A stretch of DNA of 64,000 bases from Mycobacterium sp. HUMS_12744610 (GCF_041206865.1 NZ_JBGEDP010000001.1:5146001-5210000), one strand, 5' to 3'; shown: positions 12,147-20,792, counted from the first letter of the stretch. Notes: generated from the letters alone by a model not told the origin. Numbers and translations: made by a program.

Positions 12147-13130
12147 ATGCAGGCTACTACGGATTGGTCGAAGAATGTCCGAGTTGAGGTCCGTGGCGAC
12201 GACGTGGTCGGGCACGCCGGTAACGTGATACCCCGGTTGCTGGCCGACAATCTGGGTTTGACCAGCGGTTTGTCGTCGGTGCTGTCGCGCCCAGAAGTCA
12301 CCCACGACCGAGGCGCGGTGTTGCGCGATGTGGCGGTATCGATCGCCGGCGGCGCGCAGAACCTGGCCGGCACCGCGGTGCTGCGCGATCAGCACCGGTT
12401 GTTTCAGGCGGTGGCGTCGGTTCCGACGATGTGGCGGTCCCTGGGCGAGATCGACGAGCAGAGCATCACCGAGGTCACGGCCGTGCGCAACAAGGTCCGC
12501 TCTCGGGTGTGGGAGGCGATCGAGGCCCGCCACGGTGCGATCCCGGCTTCGCAGACCTGCTATGGGGACCTCGGGGACACGATCGTGATCCGCATCGACG
12601 CGTCGCTGATTCAGTCGCACAGCGATAAGCAGCACGCCGCAGGCAATTTCAAAGGCGGGTTTGGCTTCCACCCGCTGTTGGCGTGGTGTGACAACACCGG
12701 CGAACTGCTGGCGGTGATCGCCCGTGCAGGCAACGCCGGCTCGAACACCGCGGCCGATCATATCGCGATCATCGACGCCGCGATCGCGGCGATCCCGGCC
12801 AAGTGGCGCCGCAAGTTGCTGGTCACCATCGACGGCGCGGGTTCAAGCCACGCCGTCGTCGAACACCTGGAGAAACTCAATGCCCGGCCGGGGATGTCAG
12901 TGGGCTACTCGGTCGGATTCGACCTCGATGAGCGGGTCCGGGTCGCGATCGGCCAGATGCCCGATGCGGGATGGCAAGCCGCACTGGATGCCACCGGAGC
13001 GGCCCGTGACGACGCCCAGGTCGCCGAGTTGACCGGGCTGCTGCGCCACAGCACCGGAGGGGATCGGCTGGTCGGCTGGCCGGCCGGCATGCGCATCCTG
13101 GTGCGGCGCGAAGAAATCGAACACGGCACC
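12147..13130 (+). pseudogene. IS1380-family transposase, N-terminal 328 codons
   Basis: ATG start (MQATTDWSKNVRVEVRGDDV). Family features are RGAVLRDVAVSIAGGAQNLAG, then DTIVIRIDASLIQSHSDKQ containing the first catalytic Asp of the DDE set, and FHPLLAWCDNTGELLAVIAR. The reading stops at EIEHGT where the IS256 element is inserted. The gene resumes in frame at 14558. Rejoined length is 466 residues, normal for the family, so the interruption is the only visible lesion. Confidence 0.88.
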
Positions 13131-14548
13131 GGGCGTGTCATTCCATCTGTGTAAGTCCGGGGTGGTCCATCATCGGACCGCCGTTGGGCGGACAGAAGGA
13201 GTGTTTTGTGACCAAGACCATGCAGATGCCGGCTGAGGAGACGACCGCGGCGCGGCGGCTGGCCGAGATGTTCACCGAAGAGACGCTGGACTCGTTGATT
13301 AAGGATGCGGTGAAGACCGGGACCCCGATCGACGGCGCGGACGGTTTGCTGAACCAGCTGACTAAGGCCGTGCTGGAGCGGGCGCTGAATGCGGAGCTAA
13401 CCCACCATCTGGGTTATGAGGCCGGCGATCCGGCCGGACGCGGATCGGGAAATTCGCGCAACGGCACCACGCCGAAAACGGTGACCACCGTCAACGGCCC
13501 GGTGCAGATCGATGCGCCGCGTGATCGCAACGGCTCGTTTGAGCCGGCGATTGTGCCGAAGAAGACCCGCCGGCTCAACAACATCAATTCGGTGGTGTTG
13601 TCGCTGTATTCACGGGGAATGACCACCCGCGATATCGAAGCCCACCTGCAGGAGGTCTATGGGGCGTCGGTGTCGCGGGAGTTGATCTCCAATATCACCG
13701 AGGTGGTGGTCGATGAGATCAAGGCCTGGCAGGCCCGCCCGCTCGATGAGGTCTACCCGATCCTCTACATCGATGGGCTGCGGCTGCGGATCGGCGACAA
13801 CGGGGTCATCACCACCAAGGTCGCCTATTTGGCCATTGGCGTGGATCTGGAGGGCCGCAAACACGCCTTGGGCTGCTGGATCCAGGACTCCGAGGGGGCG
13901 AAGTTCTGGCAGAAGGTCGTCATCGACCTGCGCAACCGCGGGGTGCGCGACATCCTCATCGCCTGCTGCGACGGGCTGACCGGTCTGCCTGATGCGATCC
14001 GCTCGATCTATCCCGATACCGTGGTGCAGACCTGCGTCGTGCACGTCATTAGGAATGCGATGCGCTTCGTGTCTTATAAGGACCGCAAGAAGGTCGCCAC
14101 CGCGATGCGGGCGATCTACAGTGCGCCGACCGTCGATGGAGCCGAACTCGCACTCAAGGAGTTCGACCAGCAATTCGGCGCCCAATATCCGGGTGCAATT
14201 GACGTGTGGCACAACGCCTGGGGGGAATTCGTTCCGTTCCTGGACTATCCGGTGGAGTTGCGCAAGATCGTCTACACCACCAATGCGATCGAGTCGATCA
14301 ACTTCCAGTTGCGCAAGATCACCAAGAACCGTGGTCATTTCACGGACAAGGACGCCGCGATGAAGTTGCTGTACCTCGGGCTGCGCAACATCTCCAGCGA
14401 GAGAGGAGGCTATTCGGGTACTGGAACGCACAACTGGACTGTGGCGCTCAACACACTCGCCAGACTATTCCCTGGGCGAATCCCATTGTGCTAGAATACA
14501 ACTCGTAGTCAAATCACCTCTGACTTACACAGAAATCGTGACAGGCTC
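13131..14548 (+). mobile_element. Complete IS256-family insertion sequence, innermost of the nest
   Basis: 1418 bp. Imperfect 27-bp terminal inverted repeats share TGTCA and the 12-mer TCTGTGTAAGTC (13131-13157 and the complement of 14522-14548). They are flanked by a perfect 9-bp target duplication CACGGCACC (13122-13130, 14549-14557). One intact transposase gene fills it. Excision restores the IS1380 transposase (EHGT-QLSLFE). It has intact ends, a clean duplication and an uninterrupted gene, so it is the youngest insertion and possibly still active. Confidence 0.92.
13208..14494 (+). CDS. IS256-family transposase (Mutator type), intact
   Basis: 428 residues. The GTG at 13208 (VTKTMQMPAEETTAARR) is chosen because AGAAGGAG lies 7-8 bp upstream. 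DDE catalytic features are YPILYIDGLRLRIGDNGV (first Asp), DILIACCDGLTGLPDAIRS (second Asp) and VYTTNAIESINFQLRKITKN (Glu). The family motif CVVHVIRNAMRFVSYKDRK lies between them. It catalyses copy-out transposition of its 1.4-kb element. No frameshift or stop is seen, unlike every other transposase in this stretch. Confidence 0.93.
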   Translation: MTKTMQMPAEETTAARRLAEMFTEETLDSLIKDAVKTGTPIDGADGLLNQLTKAVLERALNAELTHHLGYEAGDPAGRGSGNSRNGTTPKTVTTVNGPVQIDAPRDRNGSFEPAIVPKKTRRLNNINSVVLSLYSRGMTTRDIEAHLQEVYGASVSRELISNITEVVVDEIKAWQARPLDEVYPILYIDGLRLRIGDNGVITTKVAYLAIGVDLEGRKHALGCWIQDSEGAKFWQKVVIDLRNRGVRDILIACCDGLTGLPDAIRSIYPDTVVQTCVVHVIRNAMRFVSYKDRKKVATAMRAIYSAPTVDGAELALKEFDQQFGAQYPGAIDVWHNAWGEFVPFLDYPVELRKIVYTTNAIESINFQLRKITKNRGHFTDKDAAMKLLYLGLRNISSERGGYSGTGTHNWTVALNTLARLFPGRIPLC

Positions 14549-14557
14549 CACGGCACC

Positions 14558-14974
14558 CAGTTGTCATTGTTCGAGCAGCTGGCCGGCTACCGCTACCAGG
14601 TCCTCGCCACCTCGACTGCCGGTGGACAACCCCAGCGACTGGAAGCCCGCCACCGCGTCCACGCCCGGGTGGAGGGCTTCATCCGCACCGGCAAAGACAC
14701 CGGCCTGGCCCGCTGGCCCTCACACTCGTTCGCCATCAACACCGCTTGGGTCACCGCCGTCGCGATCGCCATCGACCTGCTGTGCTGGATGCGACTGCTA
14801 CTCCTGGACGGCCCACTGGCCAAAGCCGAACCCGCCACCCTGCGCTACCGGCTGCTGCACGCCGCGGCCCGGCTGATCAAACGATCCCGCTACCTGATCC
14901 TGCGGATCCCCCAAACCTGGCCCTGGGCACAAGAATTCGCCGACGCCCTCAACAGGGTCCGCGCCATACCCTGA
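14558..14974 (+). pseudogene. IS1380-family transposase, C-terminal 138 codons
   Basis: Continuation of the gene broken at 13130: QLSLFEQLAGYRYQVLATST, RHRVHARVEGFIRTGKDTGL (with the downstream catalytic Glu) and FAINTAWVTAVAIAIDLLCW. It ends LNRVRAIP and TGA at 14972-14974. It is in frame with the first part when the IS256 element and one copy of the 9-bp duplication are removed. Confidence 0.88.
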
Positions 14975-15156
14975 CCCACAGGCCCCTATGCCCTCTCGAC
15001 CCCAAGAAAGGAGTAACCACCCCCGGGATAAAGGACCCGGCGTCACCGCACGACACGCGGCGCCGCCGCCTACCCCCAGCCTCAAAACCTCGACAAAGCT
15101 GCCGCCCCGCAGACCGCCACAGCAGAACCCGGGCCACCGTGAAATTCTGAGGCTGG

Positions 15157-15703
15157 GAGGGCGACCTGATCATCGGGACCGGCCGGTCGGCGATCGGCAC
15201 GCTGGTGGAACGCTGGTGGAACGCAAAAGCCGCTACGTTGCTTGTACACCTTCCCCGGCTCGACGGGTGGGGGCAGGCGCCACCAGTGAAGAACGGGCCG
15301 GCGCTGAGCGGATACGGTGCCGTGGCGATGAACGCCGCGTTGGCCGCATCACTGGCAGAACTGCCCGAGCAGCTGCGGCAGACCCTCACCTGGGACCGCG
15401 GCAAAGAGCTATCCGGGCATGCCCAGTTCGCGTTGGACACCGGAACAAAGGTGTTCTTCGCCGACCCGCATTCACCCTGGCAGCGACCCACGAACGAGAA
15501 CACGAACGGTCTGCTTCGTCAATATTTTCCGAAAGGAACCGACCTATCCCGATGGTCGGCCGAAGAACTCGCAGCGGTCGCTGTCGACCGCCCTTGCGCT
15601 CAACAACAGGCCCCGCAAGGTCCTCGGCTGGAAGACACCGGCCGAAGTTTTTGAGGAACAACTACACTCGCTTCAACAACCCGGTGTTGCATCGACCGAT
15701 TGA
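15157..15703 (+). pseudogene. IS30-family transposase, C-terminal part, damaged
   Basis: Resumes EGDLIIGTGRSAIGTLVER. It then shows an 11-bp tandem duplication (GCTGGTGGAAC twice, about 15201-15222) with a nearby small deletion that restores frame. It continues with TWDRGKELSGHAQFALDTG and SPWQRPTNENTNGLLRQYF, which are the IS30 DDE core. Near 15570-15590 another shift moves the true C-terminus (LNNRPRKVLGWKTPAEVFEE, ending at 15703) out of frame; the frame before it stops at 15654. So the IS30 copy was decaying independently of the IS1380 insertion. Confidence 0.82.
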
Positions 15704-15713
15704 ACTCGCCACG

Positions 15714-15975
15714 TCTGCGTCGGTTATGGACCCGGTCGATCCAGTCGCCGATGTCGAGCTTGACGGCCGTCTTGGTCGGCGACAGGTATCGGTCGTAGAA
15801 CTCGGCTTTCAATGTCGCCCAGAATGATTCCTGCTGAGCGTTGTCCCAACACACCGTGGTGCGGCCAACTGAACCGGGCCAGGTTGTGCTCATGGGCGAA
15901 CAGTGCGAGCTGTGCCGAGGTGTACTGACGGCCGTGATCGGCGTGCAACAGGACCTGCTCGGCGAGCGACCTGCG
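15714..15975 (-). pseudogene. IS3-family OrfB transposase fragment (integrase core)
   Basis: Minus strand: SLAEQVLLHADHGRQYTSAQ LALFAHEHNLA in one frame. A shift near 15875 leads to SVGRTTVCWDNAQQESFWAT and FYDRYLSPTKTAVKLDIGDW, both typical of the IS3/rve integrase C-terminal half. The HADHGRQYTS motif holds the second catalytic Asp, and the Glu is in QQESFWATLK. It is cut on the left by the IS30 insertion (rest at 11011-11085) and on the right by a junction near 15970. Confidence 0.8.
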
Positions 15976-16060
15976 CGGACAATCCGTTCAGATCGGCCAG
16001 CTCACGCAACAGCCCCATGCCGGCGTGCGACACCACCCCACGACCATGCGCAGATACTTT
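15969..16060 (-). pseudogene. Fragment of a second IS1380-type transposase N-terminus
   Basis: Minus strand reads GRGVVSHAGMGLLRELADLN GLSAQV. This resembles the N-terminal VSHAG(x)LLxxLADxxGL block of another IS1380-type transposase, different from the one at 12147. Only about 26 codons remain before the sequence becomes IS3-like. It records an older rearrangement that joined two transposase genes. Confidence 0.45.
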
Positions 16061-16357
16061 CACAGGCCGCGCCGCCCGCGATACTGTTCACTTGCGAGGT
16101 GCCTATCCCTTGTGCGGAACGAAACCTCAGATAAATCGATTTTGCACTGCAAGACAGGCACTTTCGCGTATCAAAACCCGGGTACGTCGGCATTCGGCGG
16201 AAGATCCGGGCCGGTGCGCAGACCCTGCTGACTGGTTGACCGCCCAGCCCGCAAGAGCACGGCGCTGATCGACTACGGGGCGCCGGCATCCCGCTTCAAA
16301 GCGCACCCGCCGTGGGCGTGCGCCCCCGCCCCGGCGCACCGGCATCAATCCGGCCCG
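16061..16357. other. Unassigned spacer between IS debris and the sulfatase-maturation gene
   Basis: About 300 bp, noticeably more AT-rich around 16080-16180 than the neighbouring genes. I recognise no gene, terminal repeat or RNA in it. It may be the non-coding end of the decayed IS1380-type element. This is the right-hand border of the accessory insert. Confidence 0.4.
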
Positions 16358-17227
16358 CTACACCACGCAGCGAAACCCGATGTGGGTGGTCGCGGTGTCC
16401 TGCGACTGGGGTGAGCGCGCCGCGGGACGGTACCGGTGGCAGTACTCCGGCGCGCACAGGTGCGAACCGCCCTTCAGCGCCTGGCTGACGCCGGGATTCG
16501 CGGGCCCTGGCGGTGTGCAGCAACTTTTCGGCGGCTGGTCGAGCCGGTGGTGCGCCGAGAACTCGGTGGCCGTCCACTCCCAGACGTTGCCGATCATGTC
16601 GAACAGGCCGAACGCGTTGGGCGGGAACGTCCCCACCGGCGAGGTGCCCACCCAGCCGAGGGCGCCCTCGTTGCGGTACGGAAAGCTGCCCTGCCAGGTG
16701 TTGGCCATCAGTCGGCCGTCGGGGACGGCCTCCTCCCCCCACGCGTAGGTGGCCGTGCTCCCGGCGCGCGCCGCGTACTCCCATTCCGCCTCGGTCGGCA
16801 GCCGGCGCCCGGCCCACCGCGCGTAGGCCGCGGTGTCGGGATAGGCCACCTGCACGACGGGATGGTCGGCCCTGTCGGCGATGTCGCTGTCCGGCCCGAA
16901 CGGGTGCCGCCAGTCCGCTCCGGGCACCCAGTCCCACCATTGCCGCCAGTCGCGCAGGTCGACCGGGCCCGGCGTCGGCGCGAACACCATCGCCCCGGCC
17001 CGCACGTCCTGCAGCCCCGGGTAGAGCGCCGGGTCGATCGGCTGCTCGGCGACGGTCACATAGTCCGTGGCGGCGACGAATTCGCCGAACTGCGCGTTCG
17101 TCACCGGGTGCAGTTCCACCGCGAAGGGCGCCACGGCCACGGTGTGGATCGGCGCCTCTTCGGGGTAGAAGCTCGTCGATCCCATACGGAACGAACCGCC
17201 TGGCAGGTCGACCAGCTCGGTGAGCAT
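16358..17227 (-). CDS. Formylglycine-generating enzyme (sulfatase-modifying factor)
   Basis: 289 residues. It oxidises the Cys of the CxPxR motif in sulfatases to formylglycine, using copper and O2. SUMF1-fold features are LVDLPGGSFRMGSTSFYPEE, RLPTEAEWEYAARAGS, DMIGNVWEWT and the catalytic pair C258/C263 in GGSHLCAPEYCHRYRPAARS, spaced as in S. coelicolor FGE. The ATG at 17227 (MLTELVDLPGG) matches the M. tuberculosis homologue (Rv0712, from memory); a TTG six codons earlier is less likely. Its substrate gene atsA lies 1 kb upstream in the same orientation. Confidence 0.93.
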   Translation of the reverse strand: MLTELVDLPGGSFRMGSTSFYPEEAPIHTVAVAPFAVELHPVTNAQFGEFVAATDYVTVAEQPIDPALYPGLQDVRAGAMVFAPTPGPVDLRDWRQWWDWVPGADWRHPFGPDSDIADRADHPVVQVAYPDTAAYARWAGRRLPTEAEWEYAARAGSTATYAWGEEAVPDGRLMANTWQGSFPYRNEGALGWVGTSPVGTFPPNAFGLFDMIGNVWEWTATEFSAHHRLDQPPKSCCTPPGPANPGVSQALKGGSHLCAPEYCHRYRPAARSPQSQDTATTHIGFRCVV

Positions 17228-17261
17228 CACATCAGGGTAGGACAACCCCGGCGCGGGGGCC

Positions 17262-18188
17262 TCACGCCTTCTTCGGCGCCTTGCGATCGCGCTGCCGCCA
17301 CCAGGCGAACACGAAGAGGGACATCGCGACGACCAGCGCTATCAGCACCCACAGCACGACGGCCTGGTCGACCCAGGAACCGTAGGGCGGGCTGCCGGGC
17401 AGAATGTTGCGCAGCGGGACGATGGCGAAAAGCATTGCCCCGTACCACGTGATGAACGGCGGCACGAACGACGTCCGGCCCAGCGCCATCGGGATGGCCA
17501 CCCACAGCGCCAGCGCGGGCAGGGTGAGCAGGACCAGGCAAACCCCGACGTCGAAGATCAGCGGGCCCTTGGATCGGCGCAGGGTGATGATCACGTCGTC
17601 CTGTACACCGGCCTCGGGCTCGTCGGCGTCGTGCACGCGGGTGACGGTCGCATCCCAGCCGTCCAGCTGCCCGGTCACTTCCACGTGGGCGGGTGTCTTC
17701 TCGCGGTTCTGACCGGAACCGGTGAACACGTCGGCGGCGATTGTCTCGGTCCGGTAGGAGTCGAAGGGCCAGTTGTTGGGGTCGCCGTGCGCGGCGATGG
17801 TGGTGGTGACCTGCGCCGGCGCCTTACCGACCGGGTAATGCAGGTCGCCGAGGTCGTTGTCCGGATACAGGCGGACGGCCGCGTCGGTGGTCAGCACACC
17901 CAGGTTCTTGTCGTACAGCGAATCCTTGGGGTAGACGAGAACATTCACCGTCAGGTGGTTGGCGACCGTTTCCAGCTTCTCGATGCGCACTTGGACGACG
18001 CTGTCCTCGGACTCGACCTTGCTCAGATCCACCGCGGGCAGCGGGGGCGCCGACCTGGCCAGCAGGTGCACGGCGACCAGGGACACGATGTAGATGACGA
18101 TCACGCCGGCGACGACACCCAGGGCGATCGCCGTCTGCCGTCGCCGTGACTCCGGGGGCGGGGAGGGCTCGGCAGTCATGGGCACCAT
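17262..18188 (-). CDS. DUF4436 family membrane protein
   Basis: 308 residues from the ATG at 18188 (MVPMTAEPSPPPESRRRQ); another ATG nine bases on and a GTG just before are alternatives. One N-terminal transmembrane helix (ALGVVAGVIVIYIVSLVAVH, about 20-43) precedes a roughly 150-residue extracytoplasmic domain. Three more hydrophobic segments follow (DVGVCLVLLTLPALALWVAI, FITWYGAMLFAIVPL, VVLWVLIALVVAMSLFVFAW) and a basic tail. The function is unknown. Placement between sulfatase and FGE genes, conserved in M. tuberculosis, suggests a role with the sulfatase, perhaps at the membrane. Confidence 0.85.
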   Translation of the reverse strand: MVPMTAEPSPPPESRRRQTAIALGVVAGVIVIYIVSLVAVHLLARSAPPLPAVDLSKVESEDSVVQVRIEKLETVANHLTVNVLVYPKDSLYDKNLGVLTTDAAVRLYPDNDLGDLHYPVGKAPAQVTTTIAAHGDPNNWPFDSYRTETIAADVFTGSGQNREKTPAHVEVTGQLDGWDATVTRVHDADEPEAGVQDDVIITLRRSKGPLIFDVGVCLVLLTLPALALWVAIPMALGRTSFVPPFITWYGAMLFAIVPLRNILPGSPPYGSWVDQAVVLWVLIALVVAMSLFVFAWWRQRDRKAPKKA

Positions 18189-18240
18189 CACCTTTGGTCG
18201 AGGCCGGCACGGAATCGGGGCCTAGGCGGCCGCCCCGGGA

Positions 18241-20616
18241 TCAGTCGCGCGCAAACGCCAGCGCGAGTTCGCGTTCCAGGTCTTCGTAGGGCCTGCCCGA
18301 GATGTCCACCGTGACCTGGGCGATGGTGCCCCCGGTGAACGGGAACGGCGCCTTGTAGCGGTTGGACACGCGGGATCCGCCGTTGTGTCCGACCGTGATC
18401 CCGGCGCCGGCCAGCCCGAATGTGCCCGGATGGCTTGCCACGTCGGCGAGCGAGCCCACGACGGTGTCGTCGATGAACAGCGTGGCGTCGCCGAGCGGGG
18501 TGTGGCTGTTCTTCACGGTCCCCGTGCGCGCGTAGCGCACGCCGAACACGTGCCTGCCCAGCGGGACGGGGCCCGACGACGAAACCTCTTGCTGGCGCTC
18601 ACCGAGGAAGTTGTAGACGTAGTGCAGCCGTCCGTCCTGGATGAACAGCACATGCCCGCCGTGGGCGCCGCCCTGCTTGAACAGGACGCCCTCGGCGCCG
18701 GTGCTGTCGACCGTCACGTCGGCCAGCACGGCGAAGGAGCGGCCGCGAAGCTCGGCGGCGGCGCCGATGCCGACGTCCGCGCAGCCGGGATAGTAGACGT
18801 AGGTCTCCCGTTCGCCGGTCAGGTAGGGCCGTGTGCGCATCATCGTCTCCATGATGTTCAGGTCGGCCAGCGGCAGTCCGTTGTACTTCGCGGCCTCAGC
18901 GAACCACAGCGCCTTGAGCTCTTCGAGCTTGTCCGGGTGTTCGGCGGCCAGGTCGTGGCACTGGCTGCGGTCGGCCTCGATGTGGAAGAGCTCCCAGCGA
19001 TCGTCGGCGAAATGCGACCAGCCCGCCGGCGTCGCGGCGTGCACGGTGTTGGCGAACCAGCCGTCGTGCCAGATCCCGCGGGTGCCCAGCATGGTGTAGA
19101 ACTGCGTGTGCTTTCCCGTGTCCGCGCCCGGGTCGTCAAGCGCGGCTTTGAAACTCACGCCGTCCAGCGGCTTCTGTGCGATGCCCTTGACGGTTTCGGG
19201 TGGCGTCATGCCCAGCAGGTCGTAGACCGTCGTGACGTCGCAGACGTTGACGTAGTTGTCGCGGATCTCCCCGCGGGCCGCAATCCCCTCGGGCCACGAG
19301 ATGATCGCCGTGTCGGCGATGCCGCCCTCGTGGGAGGCGTAACGCTTGTACAGCTTGTAGGGCGTGTTGAAGGCCATCGCCCAGCCGATCGGATAGTGGT
19401 TGTAGGTCTCGGGCCCGCCGAGGTGATCGAAGAGCTTCATGCTCTCTTCGACGGTGTCGATGTAGCCGTTGAAGAACTTGCCCTCGTTCACCGATCCGTT
19501 GGGTCCGCCCTCGCCGCTGGCCCCGTTGTCGGAGATCACCACGATGATGGTGTTGTCCAACTGGCCGGATTCCTCGAGGTAGTCCAGGATCCTGCCGATC
19601 TGGTCGTCGGTGTAACTGAGGAATCCGGCGAACACCTCGGCCATCCGGGCGAACAGTTTCTTCTCTTCGTCGTTCAGCGAATCCCAGGGCCGGACCGTGT
19701 CCTGCAGCGGCCACGGCTCGCCGGACGGACCCGTCACGTCCGCGTACGGGTTGACCGGCGACAGTTCGGTGTCGGGCGGCACGATCCCGAGCGACTTCTG
19801 GTTCTCCAGGACGATCTCGCGGTAGCGCTCGTAGCCCATGTCGAACTTGCCGGCGTAGCGGTCGGCCCACTCGGCGAAGACATGGTGCGGCGCGTGCCCG
19901 GCGCCCGGGCACACGTAGCTGAACCACGGCTTGTCCGGGGCGATCACCTTGGCGTCGCGAATGAATTCGATTGTCCGCTCGGCCAGATCCTTCGACAGGT
20001 GATAGCCGTCTTCCGGTCTGCCCGGGGGGCTGACGGGGTGGTTGTCGTAGACCAGGTCCGGGTACCACTGGTCGGTCTCGCCGCCGAGGAAGCCGTAGAA
20101 CCGTTCGAAACCGCGCGAGGTGGGCCAGTGCCGCTTGGTCGACGCCAGGTTGGTCTCTTCCAGCGGCGTCAGGTGCCACTTGCCGATGCAGTACGTGTTG
20201 TAGCCCCGCTCGGCGAGCACCTCCGAGATCAGGGCGGTGTCCGCCGGGATGCGCCCGTTGGCGTTGGGGAACCCCTCGGTGAACTCCTCGATGGTGGCCA
20301 TGCCCACGGTGGTGGCGTTGCGGCCGGTCAACAGCGAGGCACGCGTCGGCGAGCACAGAGCGGTGGTGTGGAACTGCGACAGCCGGATCCCGCGGTCGGC
20401 GATCCGCGTCATCGCCGGCATCTCGACCAGGCCGCCGAAGCAATCCCACGTCGCGATGCCGGTGTCATCCCAGACCAGATAGAGCACGTTCGGCGAGTTC
20501 TCCGGCGCCACCGGCGCGGCGAAAGGACCCCAATCCGGTTCGGAGTCACGGATGTCCAGCTCGATCTTGCCGCTGAATCCTCCCGAGCGGCCAGACTCTC
20601 CAGACTCATTCGCCAT
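18241..20616 (-). CDS. atsA: Arylsulfatase AtsA
   Basis: 791 residues, close to the 787 of M. tuberculosis AtsA. It hydrolyses sulfate esters. The N-terminal alkaline-phosphatase-like fold has NVLYLVWDDTGIATWDCFGG (Asp50-Asp51 metal ligands) and the sulfatase signature TTALCSPTRASLLTGRN, where Cys88 is the formylglycine site. CIGKWHLTPLEE and VISDNGASGEGGPNGS are further active-site segments. There is no signal peptide. A strong terminator (20696-20735) separates it from rpsQ, so it is probably not read through from the S10 operon. FGE is encoded downstream. Confidence 0.95.
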   Translation of the reverse strand: MANESGESGRSGGFSGKIELDIRDSEPDWGPFAAPVAPENSPNVLYLVWDDTGIATWDCFGGLVEMPAMTRIADRGIRLSQFHTTALCSPTRASLLTGRNATTVGMATIEEFTEGFPNANGRIPADTALISEVLAERGYNTYCIGKWHLTPLEETNLASTKRHWPTSRGFERFYGFLGGETDQWYPDLVYDNHPVSPPGRPEDGYHLSKDLAERTIEFIRDAKVIAPDKPWFSYVCPGAGHAPHHVFAEWADRYAGKFDMGYERYREIVLENQKSLGIVPPDTELSPVNPYADVTGPSGEPWPLQDTVRPWDSLNDEEKKLFARMAEVFAGFLSYTDDQIGRILDYLEESGQLDNTIIVVISDNGASGEGGPNGSVNEGKFFNGYIDTVEESMKLFDHLGGPETYNHYPIGWAMAFNTPYKLYKRYASHEGGIADTAIISWPEGIAARGEIRDNYVNVCDVTTVYDLLGMTPPETVKGIAQKPLDGVSFKAALDDPGADTGKHTQFYTMLGTRGIWHDGWFANTVHAATPAGWSHFADDRWELFHIEADRSQCHDLAAEHPDKLEELKALWFAEAAKYNGLPLADLNIMETMMRTRPYLTGERETYVYYPGCADVGIGAAAELRGRSFAVLADVTVDSTGAEGVLFKQGGAHGGHVLFIQDGRLHYVYNFLGERQQEVSSSGPVPLGRHVFGVRYARTGTVKNSHTPLGDATLFIDDTVVGSLADVASHPGTFGLAGAGITVGHNGGSRVSNRYKAPFPFTGGTIAQVTVDISGRPYEDLERELALAFARD

Positions 20617-20695
20617 CGCTCACACTCCGCTCTCGGTATCCCCCGGCGTCGGGTCGGAGATTACACGGCCGCGACCGGCCCCCGCGCTCGAAGAC

Positions 20696-20735
20696 GCGAA
20701 AGCCCCCGATACGCCGGGGCGTCGGGGGCTTTCGC
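20696..20735 (-). terminator. Intrinsic terminator between rpsQ and atsA
   Basis: Perfect 14-bp stem GCGAAAGCCCCCGA / TCGGGGGCTTTCGC around a 12-nt loop, 58 bp after the rpsQ stop. There is no U-run, as is common in mycobacteria. It isolates the S10 operon from the sulfatase genes. Confidence 0.75.
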
Positions 20736-20792
20736 TGGGGGTACCGCCCGCTTGCGGGGGACTGCTCGCGCGAATGCGGGCGTGCGGTTCGG

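Larger units (their letters stand above)
12029..15152 (+). mobile_element. IS1380-family element (about 1.7 kb net) carrying a nested IS256 element
   Basis: Ends begin CCT(n)TTTCA on both sides, an imperfect inverted repeat (12029 onward; complement of 15152 backward), and are bordered by the 4-bp duplication CTGG. Excising it restores the IS30 transposase frame (GHW-EGDL), proving the boundaries. Subtracting the inner IS256 and its 9-bp duplication leaves about 1.70 kb, the usual IS1380 size. Non-coding ends are 12029-12146 and 14975-15152. Confidence 0.88.
11086..15710 (+). mobile_element. IS30-family element (about 1.5 kb net), split by an IS1380 insertion
   Basis: Terminal inverted repeats of 28 bp (11086-11113 and the complement of 15683-15710) share GGCG, TTCAA, CGGTCG and GCAACACC, with about 6 mismatches. 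They are flanked by the 3-bp duplication ACG. Net of the inner elements the length is about 1.5 kb, normal for the family. The element was itself hit by IS1380 at 12028/15157, with a CTGG 4-bp target duplication (12025-12028, 15153-15156). Confidence 0.85.
10983..15975 (-). mobile_element. IS3-family element remnant, outermost layer of a four-deep IS nest
   Basis: The two orfB pieces (11011-11085 and 15714-15975) flank the IS30 element. The 3-bp direct repeat ACG at 11083-11085 and 15711-15713 marks the IS30 target duplication inside the integrase gene. The 5' part (orfA, start of orfB and the other terminal repeat) is gone: near 15970 the sequence switches to a fragment of an unrelated IS1380-type transposase. 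This is the oldest layer and is non-functional. Confidence 0.75.
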
